Below are positions 29,977 to 31,937 of a stretch of DNA of 31,937 nt, in pieces. The notes beneath the pieces were generated by a model. That model did no database searches, had not been told where the DNA came from, and saw only the letters and a list, made by a program, of their open reading frames with translations. This stretch comes from a virus. A program made the translations under genes and the position numbers. Where the stretch lies: positions 1-31,937 of IMG/VR virus record IMGVR_UViG_3300030116_003298; one strand, given 5' to 3'. Each line of letters begins with the position of its first letter. The stretch's first letter is position 1.

Positions 29977-30046
29977 CTTAATTATAACTATGATTACCTA
30001 AGACAAAAAGGTATAACAAACATAATAAATTTTCTTGTAATAAATA

Positions 30047-30490
30047 CTATCTTTTTAAAAATAATACAATAAATCCTCCACATAAGAATCCAATAAAAAA
30101 CAAAAATAGCCACAATTTCCATCCACCATTTGCATTTCGTGTTTCTGTTTGTTTGATTCTTTTGTCTAATCTTTTATCTAATCTATCTGTCTTTGCAGAT
30201 TCTTTAATTACTTTAATTTCTTTTTTCGCTTCTAGACGTGTTTCTTGACGACTTTTAGGATTCTTTATGTAATTATACTTTATCTTTATTATCGTATCTC
30301 TATGCGTCTTAAAATAAGTGTAATGGATAGTATCGTTTACAACATATGGTATTGAATCTACTGTTGCTATAGTTATTGTATCTGAAATAGTTTTTTCTTT
30401 CAATATTGTCGGGTCTTTTTTAATAGCTTTTTTCAAGTGGTATAGACTTGAGCAACTACACAAAAATAATAATAAAAAAATAAACCTCAT
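30047..30490 (-). CDS. Putative unimolecular spanin (u-spanin)
   Basis: This 147-aa protein has a lipoprotein signal (MRFIFLLLFLCSCSS; L-C-S-C lipobox with Cys13), a long periplasmic middle (strand-rich, residues 30-75, then a charged helix, 80-115), and a C-terminal membrane segment (LWLFLFFIGFLCGGFIVLFL). A lipid-anchored N terminus and a membrane-anchored C terminus is the layout of one-piece spanins, which fuse inner and outer membranes in the last step of lysis. It is the third gene of the lysis set, directly after the endolysin. Confidence 0.75.
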   Translation of the reverse strand: MRFIFLLLFLCSCSSLYHLKKAIKKDPTILKEKTISDTITIATVDSIPYVVNDTIHYTYFKTHRDTIIKIKYNYIKNPKSRQETRLEAKKEIKVIKESAKTDRLDKRLDKRIKQTETRNANGGWKLWLFLFFIGFLCGGFIVLFLKR

Positions 30491-30494
30491 TTAA

Positions 30495-30989
30495 TTATAA
30501 TACAGTTGGTTTTTTAGTGTAAATATTCTTTTCTTGAACATTAATTTCTTTGAGCCATTCTTCAACATCAAAACTTGGACAGGCTTTTGCTGCAAAATGA
30601 TAATGCCCTGCGATTTTCCAATTTGGATGTAAAGTTGTGTGTGCTTTAACGTACATTTCTAATGCTTCTTTTTGAGCATCCGTTCTAGTGTCTTTAGGTC
30701 TATACTTGCCGTTTACCCTTTTAGCAGTTACACCTCCTGCATATACAATATGCCTAGATTTATAATTCATTCCTCTAGCACCATTCGTTACTTCCCATCT
30801 ATCTACGAAATCGTCATCATCATATTCAACTAATGTTTCTATCGTTCCGTCAAGATGTATTAGTTCTGAATATCCTACCTGCGACCAACCATTTTTTACA
30901 AGATGTATTTGTTCAATCCATTCTCTTGATATATTCATTCCTTCGGGTGTCGCAGTACAATGAATTATCAAATATTCTAGTTTCGCCAT
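30495..30989 (-). CDS. Endolysin, N-acetylmuramoyl-L-alanine amidase (Amidase_2)
   Basis: This 164-aa enzyme is a T7-lysozyme-like amidase: the N-terminal IIHCTATPEG gives His10, and the late GHYHFAAKACPSFDV gives His129 and Cys137 as zinc ligands with Lys135 as catalytic helper. It cuts the bond between muramic acid and the peptide stem. It has no signal peptide, so it needs the holin encoded just upstream. The gene follows the holin gene by a one-base overlap and precedes the spanin. Confidence 0.92.
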   Translation of the reverse strand: MAKLEYLIIHCTATPEGMNISREWIEQIHLVKNGWSQVGYSELIHLDGTIETLVEYDDDDFVDRWEVTNGARGMNYKSRHIVYAGGVTAKRVNGKYRPKDTRTDAQKEALEMYVKAHTTLHPNWKIAGHYHFAAKACPSFDVEEWLKEINVQEKNIYTKKPTVL

Positions 30990-31423
30990 TACCTAAGGTT
31001 TTTACGAATATCTCTAGCTTTCAGAATAATACTTGTAATTTTTTCTAAAAACGAGCAACCTTTAACTGCTTTAAACGATTCGTCTATAGATTTAACTTCT
31101 ACTGAAATTAATGCTAATGCAATTAGCTTTGTTGCTAAATAATCTATGCTTATAAAATTGCTTACTAATTCGTTGATTATAAAAAAGTCTGTTGTGTAAA
31201 CTAACAATACTGCTACGATATAACTAACCAATTTTGGTACTAATCCTTTTCGTGCTTTTCTGCTAGATACTTTTTCTTTTAATTTTTTCGCTCTCCAAAT
31301 ACCTGCAATTGTATCTAAAATCGTAGATAATCCTACCAACAATATGATTGGTTTTATAGGACTGAAAAACACTAATATCGTTTTCATAAAAACTGAGGTA
31401 TGTGTTATTATTAATTGTTTCAT
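30989..31423 (-). CDS. Phage holin (phage_holin_4-like)
   Basis: This 144-aa membrane protein has three or so hydrophobic segments (residues 14-36, 63-88 and 97-108), with ILDTIAGIWRAKKL between the first two and a C-terminal basic amphipathic tail. This matches the phage_holin_4 type. It would open the inner membrane for the amidase. The ATG overlaps the preceding small frame as ATGA. The neighbouring amidase and spanin complete the set. Confidence 0.8.
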   Translation of the reverse strand: MKQLIITHTSVFMKTILVFFSPIKPIILLVGLSTILDTIAGIWRAKKLKEKVSSRKARKGLVPKLVSYIVAVLLVYTTDFFIINELVSNFISIDYLATKLIALALISVEVKSIDESFKAVKGCSFLEKITSIILKARDIRKNLR

Positions 31424-31497
31424 TTCTTGTTTTTTGTCATCAAATAGACTTGTAACTTTTTGATGTTCACTTGTTTTGGTTTGTATACTTTTTTCAT
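31420..31497 (-). CDS. Possible 25-aa coupled leader peptide
   Basis: A 25-codon frame (MKKVYKPKQVNIKKLQVYLM, then TKNKK) starts in an ATGA overlap with the stop of the DUF6712-like gene and ends in an ATGA overlap with the holin start. Such exact stop-start coupling on both sides suggests the ribosome passes through it to the holin. It may be only a spacer. Function unknown. Confidence 0.4.
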   Translation of the reverse strand: MKKVYKPKQVNIKKLQVYLMTKNKK

Positions 31498-31937
31498 ATA
31501 GCTACATCTCGTTTATTATAACCTCTAACATATTCCGTCTTTCCGTCATCAAGAACCCATCCCGAAGTGAATGCCTTTTGGTCGGGTTGCATATCTTCTC
31601 CTGTGTTATTATTGTATTCGGGAAACAGACTTGAATTTTCACATATGTATCTTATAAATCTTTCAGTGTAATGTTCTGCTATTTGACGTTCTTTTTCCAC
31701 CAAATAATCCACTTCATTTTTATCAACTGTTTCTCCGTTTTCAGTTCCGTGCTTATAAACTCCTTTATTGGCTATCGTGTAAGCTGCAAATGGTAAATAC
31801 TCCACCATAGCAAAATGAATCAACATTTTTTTGATATGGTTATTTACTAGCGAAAGGTAATTTCCTGCTAATGTTCCTGCAGTAATATCGTTGCTAATTT
31901 TTTCGTATAAATTTGTACCTAAATAATTTTGTATATG
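31494..31937 (-). CDS. DUF6712-like head-tail connector, C-terminal part (continues across the contig end)
   Basis: This is the 3' part of the gene that begins at 243; codons in 31806-31937 repeat those of the left end. The unique part holds VEYLPFAAYTIANKGVYKH and EYVRGYNKRDVAI. The central AEHYTERFIRYICENSSLFP and the phrase with NKGV are typical of DUF6712. The stop overlaps the 25-codon frame before the holin. Confidence 0.75.
   Translation of the reverse strand, partial: HIQNYLGTNLYEKISNDITAGTLAGNYLSLVNNHIKKMLIHFAMVEYLPFAAYTIANKGVYKHGTENGETVDKNEVDYLVEKERQIAEHYTERFIRYICENSSLFPEYNNNTGEDMQPDQKAFTSGWVLDDGKTEYVRGYNKRDVAI
31806..31937. repeat. Terminal direct repeat, right copy
   Basis: This is the second copy of bases 1-132 with one mismatch (G at 31833). 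The continuous frame across it shows the two ends are adjacent in the real molecule. Confidence 0.95.

Overview
The window is an AT-rich genome of about 31.8 kb that appears to be the complete genome of an uncultured tailed phage infecting a Bacteroidota host, most likely a flavobacterium. All supported genes lie on the minus strand. The first 132 bases recur at the end with one synonymous mismatch, and one gene (DUF6712-type head-tail connector) runs across that junction, so the molecule closes into a circle of about 31,805 bp. The host assignment rests on a near-perfect Bacteroidota promoter (TTTG-N20-TATATTTG), A-rich leaders instead of strong Shine-Dalgarno sites, and many proteins typical of Bacteroidetes phages. 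I see no integrase, repressor, tRNA, rRNA or CRISPR array, so a lytic life style is likely.

Layout in the direction of transcription (high to low coordinates). Lysis: holin, amidase endolysin and a one-polypeptide spanin (31423-30047), ended by a terminator. Then a metallophosphoesterase, a 183-aa orphan gene with its own promoter and terminator, and a replication block: zinc ribbon, DnaA-domain-IV protein, DUF6291-like protein, RecA/DnaB-like ATPase, PD-(D/E)XK nuclease and NinG (28471-24766). A second copy of the same promoter starts a block of small unknown genes that leads into recombination genes: ERF annealing protein, YqaJ-like exonuclease and a DUF3127 OB-fold protein (24723-21615).

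After a terminator comes a sigma-like gene, a cysteine-rich small protein, and the most notable region: four genes joined by ATGA overlaps encoding a stand-alone ParB domain, a GT32-like glycosyltransferase, a TET-associated glycosyltransferase (TAGT) and a TET/JBP 2-oxoglutarate dioxygenase (20343-17488). This looks like a DNA base hypermodification operon: oxidation of a pyrimidine methyl group followed by one or two sugar transfers. No C5-cytosine methyltransferase is visible anywhere in the closed genome, which makes thymine (a base-J-like route) or host-made 5mC the likely substrate. The terminase genes follow with no visible terminator between, so modification and packaging genes are probably co-transcribed.

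The rest is virion assembly: terminase, a tail-chaperone-like pair with a T9 slippery run for -1 frameshifting, an adhesin fused to a neck-like domain, tail proteins, tape measure, then protease, scaffold, capsid, a tube-like protein, three tandem paralogs of unknown role, and the portal. The head genes come after the tail genes and the portal is last, an unusual order. Several intrinsic terminators sit between structural genes and probably set transcript stoichiometry. Functions are assigned by reading motifs by eye; no database search was run.
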